64,000 nt of DNA from CAYLLT01 sp964384465 (GCA_964384465.1 CAYLLT010000020.1:3262-67261), one strand, 5' to 3'. Shown: positions 43,915 to 52,531, numbered from the stretch's first letter. Notes: generated by a model from the letters alone, not told the origin. Numbers and translations: made by a program.

Positions 43915-45513
43915 ATGCTGAGATTTCGCATTCGCATACTCGTATGGTTGAGCCGGTTCGTCGTGGTTCTTGCGTCGGTGGCCCCGACCCGCGCCGCTGA
44001 GGTCGATCGAGACGTGGTGGTTTACGGGGGCACCGCAGCGGGGGCGATGGCGGGAATCGCGGCGGCGCGGCATGGGGCGTCGGTGATCATTCTCGAGCCG
44101 GGCAGGCATGTCGGCGGCATGGTGTCGGGTGGTCTGAGCCGCTCCGACGTACTCCGCCAGGAACACCTCATCGGCGGACTGGCGCTCGAATTCTTCACAC
44201 GAGTCGGAAAGCATTACGGCCAGCCGGTCGCCTGGCAATTCGAGCCGCACGTGGCGGAGAACACATTCAAGGCCATGCTGAAGGAAGCAGGCGTGGAGGT
44301 GCGGTTCGGCCAGTCGTTGGCCGCAGCCGACACCGATGGGACTCGCTTGCGTGCGCTGCATACGCGGGACGGAGGCGCGTACACCGCCAAGGTATTCATC
44401 GACGCCACCTACGAAGGAGATTTATTGAAGGCGGCGGGCGTGTCCTATGTCGTCGGGCGGGAAGGGCGCGATCGCTACGACGAATCTCTCGCCGGCCGAT
44501 GCGAGTTGCTGCCGATGCACCACCAGTTCAAGGCCGCGGTTTCACCCTGGCGCGACGGCAAGCTGCTGCCGTACATCACGCCGCAGGACAAGCTGGTGCC
44601 GGTCGGCGCCGGCGACGGCAAGATACAGGGCTACTGCTTCCGCCTCTGCCTGACCGATCGGCCGGAGAACCGTTTGCCGATCTCGAAACCGGAGGGCTAC
44701 GATCCATCACGCTACGAATTGTTGCGACGTTACATCATCGCCCTCGAAGAGCGCGAAGCTGGGCGCGCCCACGCCTTCTTGGGAATCGGACGCATCCCCA
44801 ACGGAAAATGTGATGCGAACAGCGGCGGACCGGTCTCCTCCAACATGCTCGGCGCCAACCAGGAATACCCCGAAGCGTCCCCGAAGCGCCGAGCGGAGAT
44901 CTGGGAGGAGCACCGGAGTTGGGTGCATGGCCTGCTGTACTTCCTCCAGAACGATCCCTCCGTGCCCGAGAAGGTGCGCGCCGACTATACCCCCTGGGGC
45001 TTGTGCAAAGACGAGTTTCAAGACACCGGCGGCTGGCCTCATCAGCTCTACGTCCGCGAAGCCCGGCGCATGCTCGGCGAATACGTGCTCACGCAACGCG
45101 ACCTCCAGACACACCGGCGCAAGCACGACGCGATCGGAATGGCCGGCTACAACATCGACATCCGCGAGGTGCAATGGGTCTCGGCGCGCAACTTCCATTT
45201 CCCAAAAGCAGAGGATGAGACGTTCCTGGAAGGCTACCTGAGTCAGCCCGTGGAACCCTGGGACATCCCGTATCGTTCGCTGCTACCGCGTTACTCGGAG
45301 TGCTCGAACCTGCTGGTGCCGGTTTGTGTTTCAGCTTCGACGGTGGCTTACGCGTCTTTCCGTATGGAGCCCAATTACATGATCGCAGGTCACAGCGCGG
45401 GCGTGGCCGCCGCCCTGGCCGCCAAAGCCTCCGTTTCCGTTCATAACGTGAACCTCGACAACCTCCGAGATTGTCTTCGCGCCGACGGCCAGATCTTGCA
45501 CGTTGAGAAATGA
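43915..45513 (+). CDS. secreted FAD-dependent oxidoreductase
   Basis: 532 aa from the ATG at 43915 (AAGGA 9 nt upstream; an earlier ATG at 43906 overlaps that site). Signal peptide ILVWLSRFVVVLASVAPTRA. Dinucleotide-binding motif VVVYGGTAAGAMAGIAAARHGASVIILEPGRHVGG is typical of the FAD_oxidored (xanthan-lyase-linked) family common in planctomycetes and Bacteroidetes; NYMIAGHSAGVAAALAAKASV closes the FAD site. Substrate unknown, probably a carbohydrate or related polyol given its neighbours. Confidence 0.85.
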   Translation: MLRFRIRILVWLSRFVVVLASVAPTRAAEVDRDVVVYGGTAAGAMAGIAAARHGASVIILEPGRHVGGMVSGGLSRSDVLRQEHLIGGLALEFFTRVGKHYGQPVAWQFEPHVAENTFKAMLKEAGVEVRFGQSLAAADTDGTRLRALHTRDGGAYTAKVFIDATYEGDLLKAAGVSYVVGREGRDRYDESLAGRCELLPMHHQFKAAVSPWRDGKLLPYITPQDKLVPVGAGDGKIQGYCFRLCLTDRPENRLPISKPEGYDPSRYELLRRYIIALEEREAGRAHAFLGIGRIPNGKCDANSGGPVSSNMLGANQEYPEASPKRRAEIWEEHRSWVHGLLYFLQNDPSVPEKVRADYTPWGLCKDEFQDTGGWPHQLYVREARRMLGEYVLTQRDLQTHRRKHDAIGMAGYNIDIREVQWVSARNFHFPKAEDETFLEGYLSQPVEPWDIPYRSLLPRYSECSNLLVPVCVSASTVAYASFRMEPNYMIAGHSAGVAAALAAKASVSVHNVNLDNLRDCLRADGQILHVEK

Positions 45514-45543
45514 CCTCATTGATGATCCGGGCGGACCTGTGGC

Positions 45544-45796
45544 GTGCCCGAGCACTGTGGATTCGCGAGACACGAGATAGAGCTGAACGGCGGCGGCGGT
45601 TATCCGTATCCCCCTGTGGATATCGTTTCTGCTCTTCGCCGCGCTGACTGCATTCTTCTTCTGGCACGACCGTCGCCTGCCACAGGGGTATTGCGAGCAA
45701 TGCGGCTATTCCATTACCGGCAACACCTCCGGCGTGTGCCCGGAGTGCGGAACGCCGGTCAGTTCACCCCCTGCAGTTTCCACCGCTCCCGAATGA
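45544..45796 (+). pseudogene. decayed zinc-ribbon membrane protein
   Basis: Frame from about 45587 to TGA at 45794 encodes VIRIPLWISFLLFAALTAFFFWHDRRLPQG then CEQCGYSITGNTSGVCPECG, clearly a paralogue of the C-terminal third of the 38825 gene. There is no start codon in this frame; an in-frame TGA lies at 45584-45586 and the upstream part (IELNGGGGY) continues in another frame, so a frameshift or truncation has removed the N terminus. Confidence 0.75.
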
Positions 45797-45904
45797 GTTG
45801 TGCCCGATACTTCAGGACGGGGTCGCTTGTACGATAACAGGACACGGCCCGATGACGGAGTCGGCAAGGCCACTATGGGAAAGGTCGAATCCGAGAATTG
45901 CGAT

Positions 45905-47167
45905 TCAGTCGCGGACAGTGAGCGAGCCTGCACCGAACACGACACCGCGCCGCTCGCGGCCGACCGCGGTCGCGACGATGGCGAGCAGGAAGATCGCGGT
46001 GGCGCTCACTGCCATTACCTGGGGATAGGGATACTTCCCGGCGAGGGTGGCCTGAATCCACGCGATGGAGGCGGCGATCAGGTTGCCGCATTGGTATGAG
46101 AAACCGGGAAGAAATCCGCGCACCTGGTCGGGCGAGAGTTCACTGATGTGGGCGGGGATGATGCCCCATGCTCCCTGCACCATGAACTGCATGAGGAACG
46201 CGCCCACCACGATCGACGTGAATTGCGACGAGAACGCCCACAGCGGCACCACGGTCAGTGCCCCGATAAAGGCGAGGATCATCATGCGACGCCGGCCGAA
46301 ATGGTCGGAGGCGAGGCCGAAGAGGATGCCGCCCGCGATCGCGCCGGTCATCATAATGATCACGATCTTCGAATAGACCTTCGCGTCGAGACCGCGGAAG
46401 CTTTTCATGAACGTCGGATACATGTCCTGCGTGCCGTGGGAGGAGAAGTTCATCATCGCCATGAGCAGTGTGAGGTAGATAAACAGCCGCCAGTGCGAGA
46501 GAATTCCCCGTCCCAGATGCGACCAGCTTTCAGCTTTGCTCCTCTGCCAGACCTCGGACTCGCGGATGAAAAAGCGAATGAACAGCGCGAGCAGCGCCGG
46601 CGCTCCGCCGAGCCAGAACATCGGGCGCCATCCGAACCGATCGAGCATGAAGTACGCGGCCACGGCCGAGAGGAGGTAACCGGTCGCATATCCTTCCTGG
46701 AGAAAACCGCTGAGCACGCCGCGCCATTTTGCGGGCACCTTCTCCATCACCAGCGACGTGCCCACACCCCACTCGCCGCCCATGCCGATGCCGAACAGCG
46801 CACGCAGGATGAGGAACGTCGTGAGGTTGGGAGCAAAGCCGGTCGCGACTTCCACCGCCGAGTAGAAGACCAGGTCGATCATCATGGGCATGCGCCGGCC
46901 GTAGCGATCGGCCAGCAGCCCGAAGATGAATGCCCCGACCGGCCGGAACATGAGCGTGAGTGTCAGCGACACGGCGATGGCCGCCTGGTTTGTGCCGAAG
47001 TCAGCGGCGATGCGCGGCAGCGAGATCACGACGAGAAAGAAATCGAACGCGTCGAGCGTCCAGCCGAGGAAGCCGGCGGTGACGGCGAAGACCGCCTCGC
47101 GCAGGGGAACCGGGGAGACGCGCTCGACTGGAACCGATGATGCTCGTGCGTGTGATGTCAAAAGCAA
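45905..47167 (-). CDS. MFS transporter, sialate/shikimate-porter-like
   Basis: About 420 aa. The frame is open far upstream, but that extension runs across the tRNA-Asp gene and is not credible; TTG codons at 47167 or 47161 are the likeliest starts. Twelve helices; GWTLDAFDFFLVVISLPRIAADFG, FGLLADRYGRRMPMM and RALFGIGMGGEWGVGTSLVMEKVP match the MHS/lactate-sialate porter branch. It imports an organic acid or sugar acid; substrate not assignable. No linked enzyme nearby. Confidence 0.85.
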   Translation of the reverse strand: MLLTSHARASSVPVERVSPVPLREAVFAVTAGFLGWTLDAFDFFLVVISLPRIAADFGTNQAAIAVSLTLTLMFRPVGAFIFGLLADRYGRRMPMMIDLVFYSAVEVATGFAPNLTTFLILRALFGIGMGGEWGVGTSLVMEKVPAKWRGVLSGFLQEGYATGYLLSAVAAYFMLDRFGWRPMFWLGGAPALLALFIRFFIRESEVWQRSKAESWSHLGRGILSHWRLFIYLTLLMAMMNFSSHGTQDMYPTFMKSFRGLDAKVYSKIVIIMMTGAIAGGILFGLASDHFGRRRMMILAFIGALTVVPLWAFSSQFTSIVVGAFLMQFMVQGAWGIIPAHISELSPDQVRGFLPGFSYQCGNLIAASIAWIQATLAGKYPYPQVMAVSATAIFLLAIVATAVGRERRGVVFGAGSLTVRD

Positions 47168-47329
47168 TCCCCGGTCAACCCCGCGACAGTCAGGGCGCGA
47201 AATCACGCGGAAGGGTGCAGCGTGGCGCGATGAGTTCGCATTGCTGCCGCGACCAGCGATCGAGCGTAAACGCTTGGGGAATGCGGAGCAGCGCGAAGCG
47301 GTGCGACCAGATGCGAATCGAGGTGAAAA

Positions 47330-47403
47330 CGAGGCCGACGGGGCTCGAACCCGCAACCTTCGGATCGACAGTCCGATGCTCTAACCAATTGAGCTACGGC
47401 CCC
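47330..47403 (-). tRNA. tRNA-Asp (GTC)
   Basis: On the minus strand: acceptor GGGGCCG/CGGCCTC (one G-T), D stem GCTC/GAGC, anticodon stem CGGAC with loop TGTCGAT region giving anticodon GTC, T arm GCGGG-TTCGAGC-CCCGT, discriminator G as expected for Asp. CCA is not encoded. Confidence 0.93.
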
Positions 47404-47502
47404 TTAAGCGAGAGATCTCCATCTCGCCGGAGCTTTGCCAGTATAGCGCCCGCCACCCCTGTGTCAAGGTCACAACTAGGCACGCCAGCCGATGAAACCG
47501 TT

Positions 47503-47632
47503 AAACCGCCAAGAAGGCAGGATTGCGCGGGACTTTGAAATAAAAACAACGGCAGCAAGGGTTAGATTTACTGCGGGACACGCGGACGGAAGCGGTCGTT
47601 TTTCCGTTTGGCGTCTTGGCGCCCTGGCGGTT
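47503..47632. repeat. possible dispersed element with AACCGCC inverted ends
   Basis: AACCGCCAAGAAGGC near 47504 and GGCGCCCTGGCGGTT ending at 47632 form short inverted ends (AACCGCC/GGCGGTT, with GGCGTCTTGGCG nearby) around about 130 bp without a credible gene. It resembles other palindromic elements of the window, but the arms are short. Confidence 0.4.
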
Positions 47633-47685
47633 CATCGAGCCCGCCGCCGTAGAGTTCCAAAAGCGGGTCGGTATAATTACTACGA

Positions 47686-48402
47686 TTGGCATCGGACGGA
47701 GGTGTCGCGATTTCTCCGCTGGGACAGGCCCTGAACTCTGATTCAGTCATTGTGCGCCGAGTCAATATCGGGTGCGGCCGCACGCCCACGCCGGGCTGGA
47801 TCAACATCGATAATTCGCCGAGCGTTCTGCTGGCTCATGATCCAATCCTCGCCGGCGGCCTCAAGGCGCTCGGGCTCCTCCGCCATGAGAGCAGGAAGTT
47901 TATACAAATGGTCCGCGAGGTCCGCATCCGCTGGGGCAGCGGCAACCGGCTCTCGATGCTGGCCGACAACACGGTGGAGGTGGTTTACTCTTCGCACATG
48001 ATGCAGCAGCTCGATCGCGATGGGGTCAAGGCGTTCCTGGCGGAGATCCGGCGCGTGCTGGTGCCGGGCGGGATCGTCCGGCTGACCATGCCGGACCTGG
48101 AGTTGATGATCCAGAATTACATGCGCGATCGGGATGCCGACCGGCTGGTGGCGATGACGAGCCTGTCGATGCGGAAGCCGAAGAACTTTTTGCAGCGGAT
48201 TCAGTGGATTCTCTTCGGCGTGAGGAACACCAGTTTGTGGCATTATGACGGCAAATCGCTCTGCAAGCTGCTCGAGGCGAACGGCTTCCGCGATCCCTGC
48301 GTGCTTCCGCCGAACGAGACCACGATCCCCGATCCCGGTCCGCTGGACCTGGCGGAGCGTTCGCACGAGAGTGTTTACGTCGAAGCGCGGAAAGCGTGTT
48401 AG
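47686..48402 (+). CDS. class I SAM-dependent methyltransferase-like protein
   Basis: 238 aa from a TTG at 47686; a GTG near 47752 right before the core is possible. VRRVNIGCGRTPTPGWINIDNSPS is the glycine-rich SAM loop, VVYSSHMMQQLDRDGVKAFLAEIRRVLVPGGIVRLTMPDLE is the methyltransferase_11 core, and HYDGKSLCKLLEANGFRD follows. Typical of methyltransferases in surface polysaccharide modification, but substrate unknown. Stands alone. Confidence 0.8.
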   Translation: MASDGGVAISPLGQALNSDSVIVRRVNIGCGRTPTPGWINIDNSPSVLLAHDPILAGGLKALGLLRHESRKFIQMVREVRIRWGSGNRLSMLADNTVEVVYSSHMMQQLDRDGVKAFLAEIRRVLVPGGIVRLTMPDLELMIQNYMRDRDADRLVAMTSLSMRKPKNFLQRIQWILFGVRNTSLWHYDGKSLCKLLEANGFRDPCVLPPNETTIPDPGPLDLAERSHESVYVEARKAC

Positions 48403-48459
48403 AAAAAACCCCGTCGCCAACAAACCCGTCACTGGCGCTTCAGGCTCTGACCATGTCGA

Positions 48460-48858
48460 TCAATCGGGGATGCATTTCACCAGCATCTGCCGTTGCCGCG
48501 GGCCGTCGAACTCGCAGAAGTAGATGCCCTGCCAGGTGCCGAGCACCAGTCGCGCATTTTCGACGAACACGGTAACCGACGAGCCCATCATCGAGGCTTT
48601 GATGTGCGAATCGGTGTTGCCCTCGGCGTGGCGGTAGGCGGACTCGTGCTTGGGCACGAGTTGCTCGAGCTTCCACAACACGTCGTGCACGACGTCCGGG
48701 TCGGCGTTCTCCTGGATGGTGATGCCGGCCGTGGTGTGCGGGACGTAACAGATGACGTGGCCGTTCTTGACGCCCGCCTGGCGGACGACCTGCTGGACTT
48801 CCGAGGTGACATCCACCATCTGGCATCGCTGGCGGGTAGGGACTGAAAGCGTGTGCAT
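48460..48858 (-). CDS. yjbQ: YjbQ/UPF0047 family protein
   Basis: 132 aa, full family length, from the ATG at 48858 with GGAG upstream. Signature parts: VCYVPHTTAGITIQENADP-like HTTAGITIQENADPDVVHD, YRHAEGNTDSHIKASMMGSS and GTWQGIYFCEFDGPR. The family forms trimers with a metal or phosphate site built from the His and Glu residues seen here; E. coli YjbQ has weak thiamine-phosphate synthase activity. Physiological role uncertain. Confidence 0.92.
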   Translation of the reverse strand: MHTLSVPTRQRCQMVDVTSEVQQVVRQAGVKNGHVICYVPHTTAGITIQENADPDVVHDVLWKLEQLVPKHESAYRHAEGNTDSHIKASMMGSSVTVFVENARLVLGTWQGIYFCEFDGPRQRQMLVKCIPD

Positions 48859-48956
48859 GGAAATCTTCTCCGGTGTCTTTGAGTACGTGGCCGCCTTATA
48901 ATTGGCGATATCGTCGGTGTTGTCGATAGTGCTGGTATTCCGGGGGTACTCGTTTG

Positions 48957-50126
48957 ATGCATGATCGTGGCAAAGTGGTCGTCGCGATGAGCGGCGGCGT
49001 GGATTCCAGCGTGGCGGCGTGCCTGCTGCACGAGCAGGGGTACGAGGTCACGGGTTTGTTCATGCGCACGGGCGTCCATGAGGCGGAAACACAGCAGGAA
49101 GAATTGCGGATTGCGGATTGCGGATTGCGGAATAAAGGATCGCATGCGGACACCCAATCCGAAATTCGTAATTCGCGATCCGAAATCGCGGAACATGATC
49201 GTCATCGCGGCTGCTGTAGTGCGGCGGATGCTTCGGACGCGCGAGCGGTGGCGGGCCGGCTGGGGATTCCGTTCTTCGCGCTCAACTTCAAGGAGCAGTT
49301 CGATCGGATCATCGATTACTTCGCCGATGAGTACCGCCGCGGGCGCACGCCGAATCCGTGCGTGATGTGCAACGAGCATCTGAAGTTCGGGCGGTTGGCC
49401 GATTACGGAGCGGCGGCCGGGGCCGACTTCATCGCCACCGGGCATTATGCGCGGATCGATCAGGTTGACGGCGTGCATCGTTTGTGCCGCGGGATCGACG
49501 CGCAGAAGGATCAGTCATACGTGCTCTTCGGAGTCAACCGTGACATGCTCGCCCGCACGCTGTTTCCGATCGGCGGCATGACCAAGGGTGAGGTGCGCGG
49601 GCACGCGCGGCGGTTCGGCCTCGCGGTGAGCGACAAGCCCGATTCAGTGGACATCTGTTTCGTGCCGGACCGCGACTACGCGCGGGTGGTGCGCGAGCGG
49701 CGGCCGCAGGCGTTTGCCGAGGGTGTCGTCGTGGATGCCGACGGCAACAAAGTCGGCCGGCATGGCGGTGTGGCCAACTTCACCATCGGTCAGCGGCGCG
49801 GCCTCGGCATCGCCATGGGCCTGCCGATCTACGTCACCGGCCTCGATGCCGACACGAACACTGTCACGGTGGGAAGCAAGGACGATCTCGCATCGACCAA
49901 GTTGTCGGCGTCCGGCGTCCGCTGGCTGATCGATCCGCCCACCGGGCCGGTGCGCGCCGGCGTGAAAATCCGCTACGCCCACCGTGCGGCGCCCGCGACA
50001 GTGGAGCCTGTCGGGATTGACCGCGTCCGCGTCGAGTTCGATTCACCGCAACAGGCCATCACGCCCGGCCAAGCCGCCGTTTTCTACGATGATGATGTCG
50101 TTCTCGGCGGCGGGTGGATCGATTGA
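48957..50126 (+). CDS. mnmA: tRNA-specific 2-thiouridylase MnmA
   Basis: 389 aa from the ATG at 48957. It thiolates U34 of tRNA-Lys/Glu/Gln. PP-loop VVVAMSGGVDSSVAACLL at the N terminus, the catalytic cysteine region GRTPNPCVMCNEHLKFG, ATGHYARI, KDQSYVLFG, the second Cys in DSVDICFVPD, and GQRRGLGI...PGQAAVFYDDDVVLGGGWI at the end. Odd: about 38 extra residues (~43-80) between GLFMRTG and GCCSAADASDARAVAG are encoded by the ATTGCGG heptamer array and related sequence; frame and all catalytic motifs are kept. Confidence 0.93.
   Translation: MHDRGKVVVAMSGGVDSSVAACLLHEQGYEVTGLFMRTGVHEAETQQEELRIADCGLRNKGSHADTQSEIRNSRSEIAEHDRHRGCCSAADASDARAVAGRLGIPFFALNFKEQFDRIIDYFADEYRRGRTPNPCVMCNEHLKFGRLADYGAAAGADFIATGHYARIDQVDGVHRLCRGIDAQKDQSYVLFGVNRDMLARTLFPIGGMTKGEVRGHARRFGLAVSDKPDSVDICFVPDRDYARVVRERRPQAFAEGVVVDADGNKVGRHGGVANFTIGQRRGLGIAMGLPIYVTGLDADTNTVTVGSKDDLASTKLSASGVRWLIDPPTGPVRAGVKIRYAHRAAPATVEPVGIDRVRVEFDSPQQAITPGQAAVFYDDDVVLGGGWID
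49103..49130. repeat. heptamer tandem repeat (ATTGCGG) within mnmA
   Basis: Four exact ATTGCGG units, read as LRIADCG-type peptide. About 40 bp downstream (49159-49196) an inverted, degenerate relative follows (AATCCGAAATTCG, ATCCGAAATCGCGGAA), so the insert as a whole (about 49087-49197) looks like a small element rather than simple slippage. Confidence 0.85.
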
Positions 50127-50150
50127 TGATTTCACCGCGGGACCGCCGAA

Positions 50151-50648
50151 TCATCCGAAGACCGGCTTGCGTCCCAGCGCCCGGCGGGCGTCGGCTACCT
50201 GGCCGGCGTGAAACATCTGATGGTTGACGGCGGCGCTGAACACCAGTCCGATGGTGCCGAAGAAACTTTGATATTCCGGCGGCGCCTTGCTCGGCTTATC
50301 CAGATCGGCATCGCTCATCGACGCGAGCAGCTTCAACGTCGATGAGCGGACTTTCTCAAACTGAGATAGCAGTTCCGCGAACGGCGGATATTTGCCGGCG
50401 TCCGCGACCGGTTCGCTGCCCATGCCGAACAGCGGCTCCCAATGGGCCAGCGGGTTCTGTTCGCCCTGGATCATTTTCGACATCATCGACGCCTCTGAAC
50501 AGGTGATGTGGCCGAGGACCCACAGCGGGTGATTGCCCCCTTTGTGTGTCGGGAAGGTCGTTGGCGCGTCTTTCATGTCGTTGACCATCAGGAGAAGCCA
50601 GTCCTTTCCCTGCTCCAGCGTTTGTCGAATGTAGTCGGTGGTCTTCAT
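50151..50648 (-). CDS. DinB-like four-helix protein
   Basis: 165 aa from the ATG at 50648 with AAGGAAAG upstream. DinB/YfiT-type metal-binding bundle: HPLWVLGHITCSEASMMSKMIQGE early and NHQMFHAGQVADARRALGRKP at the end supply the usual three histidines. The family includes bacillithiol/glutathione-type transferases; specific role unknown. The C-terminal GQVADARRALGRKP is typical of planctomycete members. Confidence 0.88.
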   Translation of the reverse strand: MKTTDYIRQTLEQGKDWLLLMVNDMKDAPTTFPTHKGGNHPLWVLGHITCSEASMMSKMIQGEQNPLAHWEPLFGMGSEPVADAGKYPPFAELLSQFEKVRSSTLKLLASMSDADLDKPSKAPPEYQSFFGTIGLVFSAAVNHQMFHAGQVADARRALGRKPVFG

Positions 50649-50705
50649 GCGTCTTTCCTTTCGTGAAAAAGAGGTTGACTGTTCCGTCCAGAATCTGATT
50701 TCACT

Positions 50706-51326
50706 TTACCTATGGGTTGCCGGTCTTAACAGCAGCGTCTTGATCAACTCGATGGAGCTTTCCGTCGGCACGAGGGCGCTGCCCAGCTTGCGGCTGACCA
50801 GCGCGCCGAGCAGCGTGTTGTTGATCCACTGTGCCCAGGTGGCCGCATCGACGCGCTCGTCCACCTCACCCGCCTGCTGCGCCTGGGTGATCAGATCGCG
50901 CCACAACTCGAAAAGTTTCAACTGCATCTCCCGCACCGCGCTCTTGAGTCGCACGTCGGCGTCGGTCATTTCCGCGCACAGAGTCGCCATCAACTGACAG
51001 TTGCACCAATCCGGCTGCGCGTTCAAGGCCAGCACACCGTCGAGCAACGCCGCGAGCCGCTGACCCGGCTTGGCCAGCGTTTGCGTCGGCCCGATCCAGC
51101 GTTCGGCATATTCCGCGCGGGCCATATCGAGCACGCCCAGCGCCAAGTCCTCCTTCGACCGGAAATGGTGGTAAAAGGCACCCTTGGTCAGGCCCGTCAC
51201 CGATTGGATGTCCGATAACCCGGTTCGATGGTAGCCATGCTGGCTGAACAGCCGCCGGGCGACCTGAACGATGTCCAATCGAGTGGATTGCCCGCGGGTC
51301 CAGCCTGAGCCGTTTTTAGTGTTCAC
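50706..51326 (-). CDS. TetR-family transcriptional regulator
   Basis: 206 aa from a GTG at 51326, chosen for GGAG 8 nt upstream and because the longer frame would run through the operator and into the upstream gene. N-terminal HTH: IVQVARRLFSQHGYHRTGLSDIQSVTGLTKGAFYHHFRSKEDLALGVL. The C-terminal ligand-binding part (DWCNCQLMATLCAEMTD) resembles the TetR_C_11/16 group. It should repress itself and perhaps neighbours through the palindrome at 51351-51368. Ligand unknown. Confidence 0.9.
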   Translation of the reverse strand: MNTKNGSGWTRGQSTRLDIVQVARRLFSQHGYHRTGLSDIQSVTGLTKGAFYHHFRSKEDLALGVLDMARAEYAERWIGPTQTLAKPGQRLAALLDGVLALNAQPDWCNCQLMATLCAEMTDADVRLKSAVREMQLKLFELWRDLITQAQQAGEVDERVDAATWAQWINNTLLGALVSRKLGSALVPTESSIELIKTLLLRPATHR

Positions 51327-51350
51327 AGGGGAAGCTCCAGCGGATATTCC

Positions 51351-51368
51351 ATACCGTTCGGTCGGTAT
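51351..51368. promoter_or_regulatory. TetR-type operator palindrome
   Basis: ATACCGTTCGGTCGGTAT: arms ATACCG and CGGTAT are perfect inverted repeats separated by six bases, 24 bp upstream of the TetR start. The ACCGACCG-type half sites are common operators of TetR/AcrR regulators. Autoregulation is inferred from position. Confidence 0.75.
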
Positions 51369-51406
51369 GATACCCGCACGATCGGCTAACGTCCAGGGCC
51401 TGGAGA

Positions 51407-52531
51407 TCAGGCTCTGAGATCCAGTATGTCGCATCGGGGCCACGAACGGCCGGCGGCGACATATGGGCTGGTTGGCCATTCGCCTGCCGGGGAGAGGATT
51501 TCATTGCCTTCGGGGCCGACCAAAATGGTGTCTTCGCTCTTGGTGCCGGCGATCGAGGGATTCCATGCGAAGGCCTGGTTCGGGTAGACCGGCGTCGGAT
51601 TATCGGGCGTAGCGCGGACTTCACGGCCGACGTAGCCGGTCGGGCCGCCCTGATGATGGTGCCGCCACTCGTCGGGGAAACCGGCATCGGCATAGGCCCG
51701 CGTGGCCGCCGCGAATACGTCGCCCAGCGTCCGGCCGGGGCGAGTGGCGGCGATCATGGCCGCATCCACCTGACAGACGGCCTGATGCCGCCGACGAAGC
51801 TCGCCTTCGATCGGGCCGAAGGAAAACAATCGCGTGCAGGAAACGATCAGCCCGTACCGTTCGCCGCAGCAGACCGCCATGCCATAGCGATTGAACTTCT
51901 TTTCAGTGGGAATAGGATGCCGAAACCGCTGCACGCGCTCATCGGCGGCGATCAGCAGGACGGGGGACCGGATGGCTCGCTCCTGCAAGTGGCCGGCGAT
52001 CCGGCCGGCCAGTTCGTGCTCCGTCATACCCGGACGGGCGGTGCGGCACACCGACTCCAGACTCTCGGCGACCTCCCTGCCCAGCGTCCGATAACGTTCA
52101 ATTTCGCCGGCCGTCAGCGGCCATCGGAGTCTATCGAAGTCGCCGCCGAGGGCCGTCACATGGTCAGGTAGCCCCGCAACTCGGGCGTCACAGGCACACC
52201 GGCGCGAGCCGATCGCGTCTGACCACGTCCGAACGGCAGCCCCGGCATCATGCCAGGCGAAGCTACGTATCTCGATGCCCAGCCCGGCCAGCTCTTCGGC
52301 GGCGATGCGCGGTTCCTCGATGTTGCTGGTAATGCAAAGCGTCTGCTCGGGCGTGATCAGCAGCGACGCCCCGCCCACATCGGCCGCGGTGGAAACGTGG
52401 TTAAGCCCGCCGGCGGTATACCAGGCGAAGTTGCACCGCCGCGTCAGCACGACCGCGTCAAGCGGGTGGTTTTCCAAATACTCCAGGACCGCCTGACGTT
52501 TCTGGCGGCACTCGTCGGCATGTGATTGCAT
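51407..52531 (-). CDS. M24 (creatinase/aminopeptidase P)-like protein lacking metal ligands
   Basis: 374 aa from the ATG at 52531 with AGGAG 6 nt upstream. N-terminal creatinase-type domain (QAVLEYLENHPLDAVVLTRRCNFAWYTAGG) and a pita-bread C-terminal domain from about residue 140 (RPGMTEHELAGRIAGHLQERA, HHHQGGPTGY, TKSEDTILV). At the usual metal positions, xDFG reads VCCG, SDxTR reads SCTR and xEPG reads WNPS; only the His and the last Glu remain. It is therefore probably not a metallopeptidase and may act like creatinase or be non-catalytic. It lies just upstream of the TetR gene. Confidence 0.8.
   Translation of the reverse strand: MQSHADECRQKRQAVLEYLENHPLDAVVLTRRCNFAWYTAGGLNHVSTAADVGGASLLITPEQTLCITSNIEEPRIAAEELAGLGIEIRSFAWHDAGAAVRTWSDAIGSRRCACDARVAGLPDHVTALGGDFDRLRWPLTAGEIERYRTLGREVAESLESVCRTARPGMTEHELAGRIAGHLQERAIRSPVLLIAADERVQRFRHPIPTEKKFNRYGMAVCCGERYGLIVSCTRLFSFGPIEGELRRRHQAVCQVDAAMIAATRPGRTLGDVFAAATRAYADAGFPDEWRHHHQGGPTGYVGREVRATPDNPTPVYPNQAFAWNPSIAGTKSEDTILVGPEGNEILSPAGEWPTSPYVAAGRSWPRCDILDLRA

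Noticed and set aside
45905..47356. Long N-terminal extension of the MFS transporter upstream of 47167
   Set aside because: The extension crosses the tRNA-Asp gene and is Arg/Ser-rich without homology-like features; the porter fold starts after residue ~75 of that frame.
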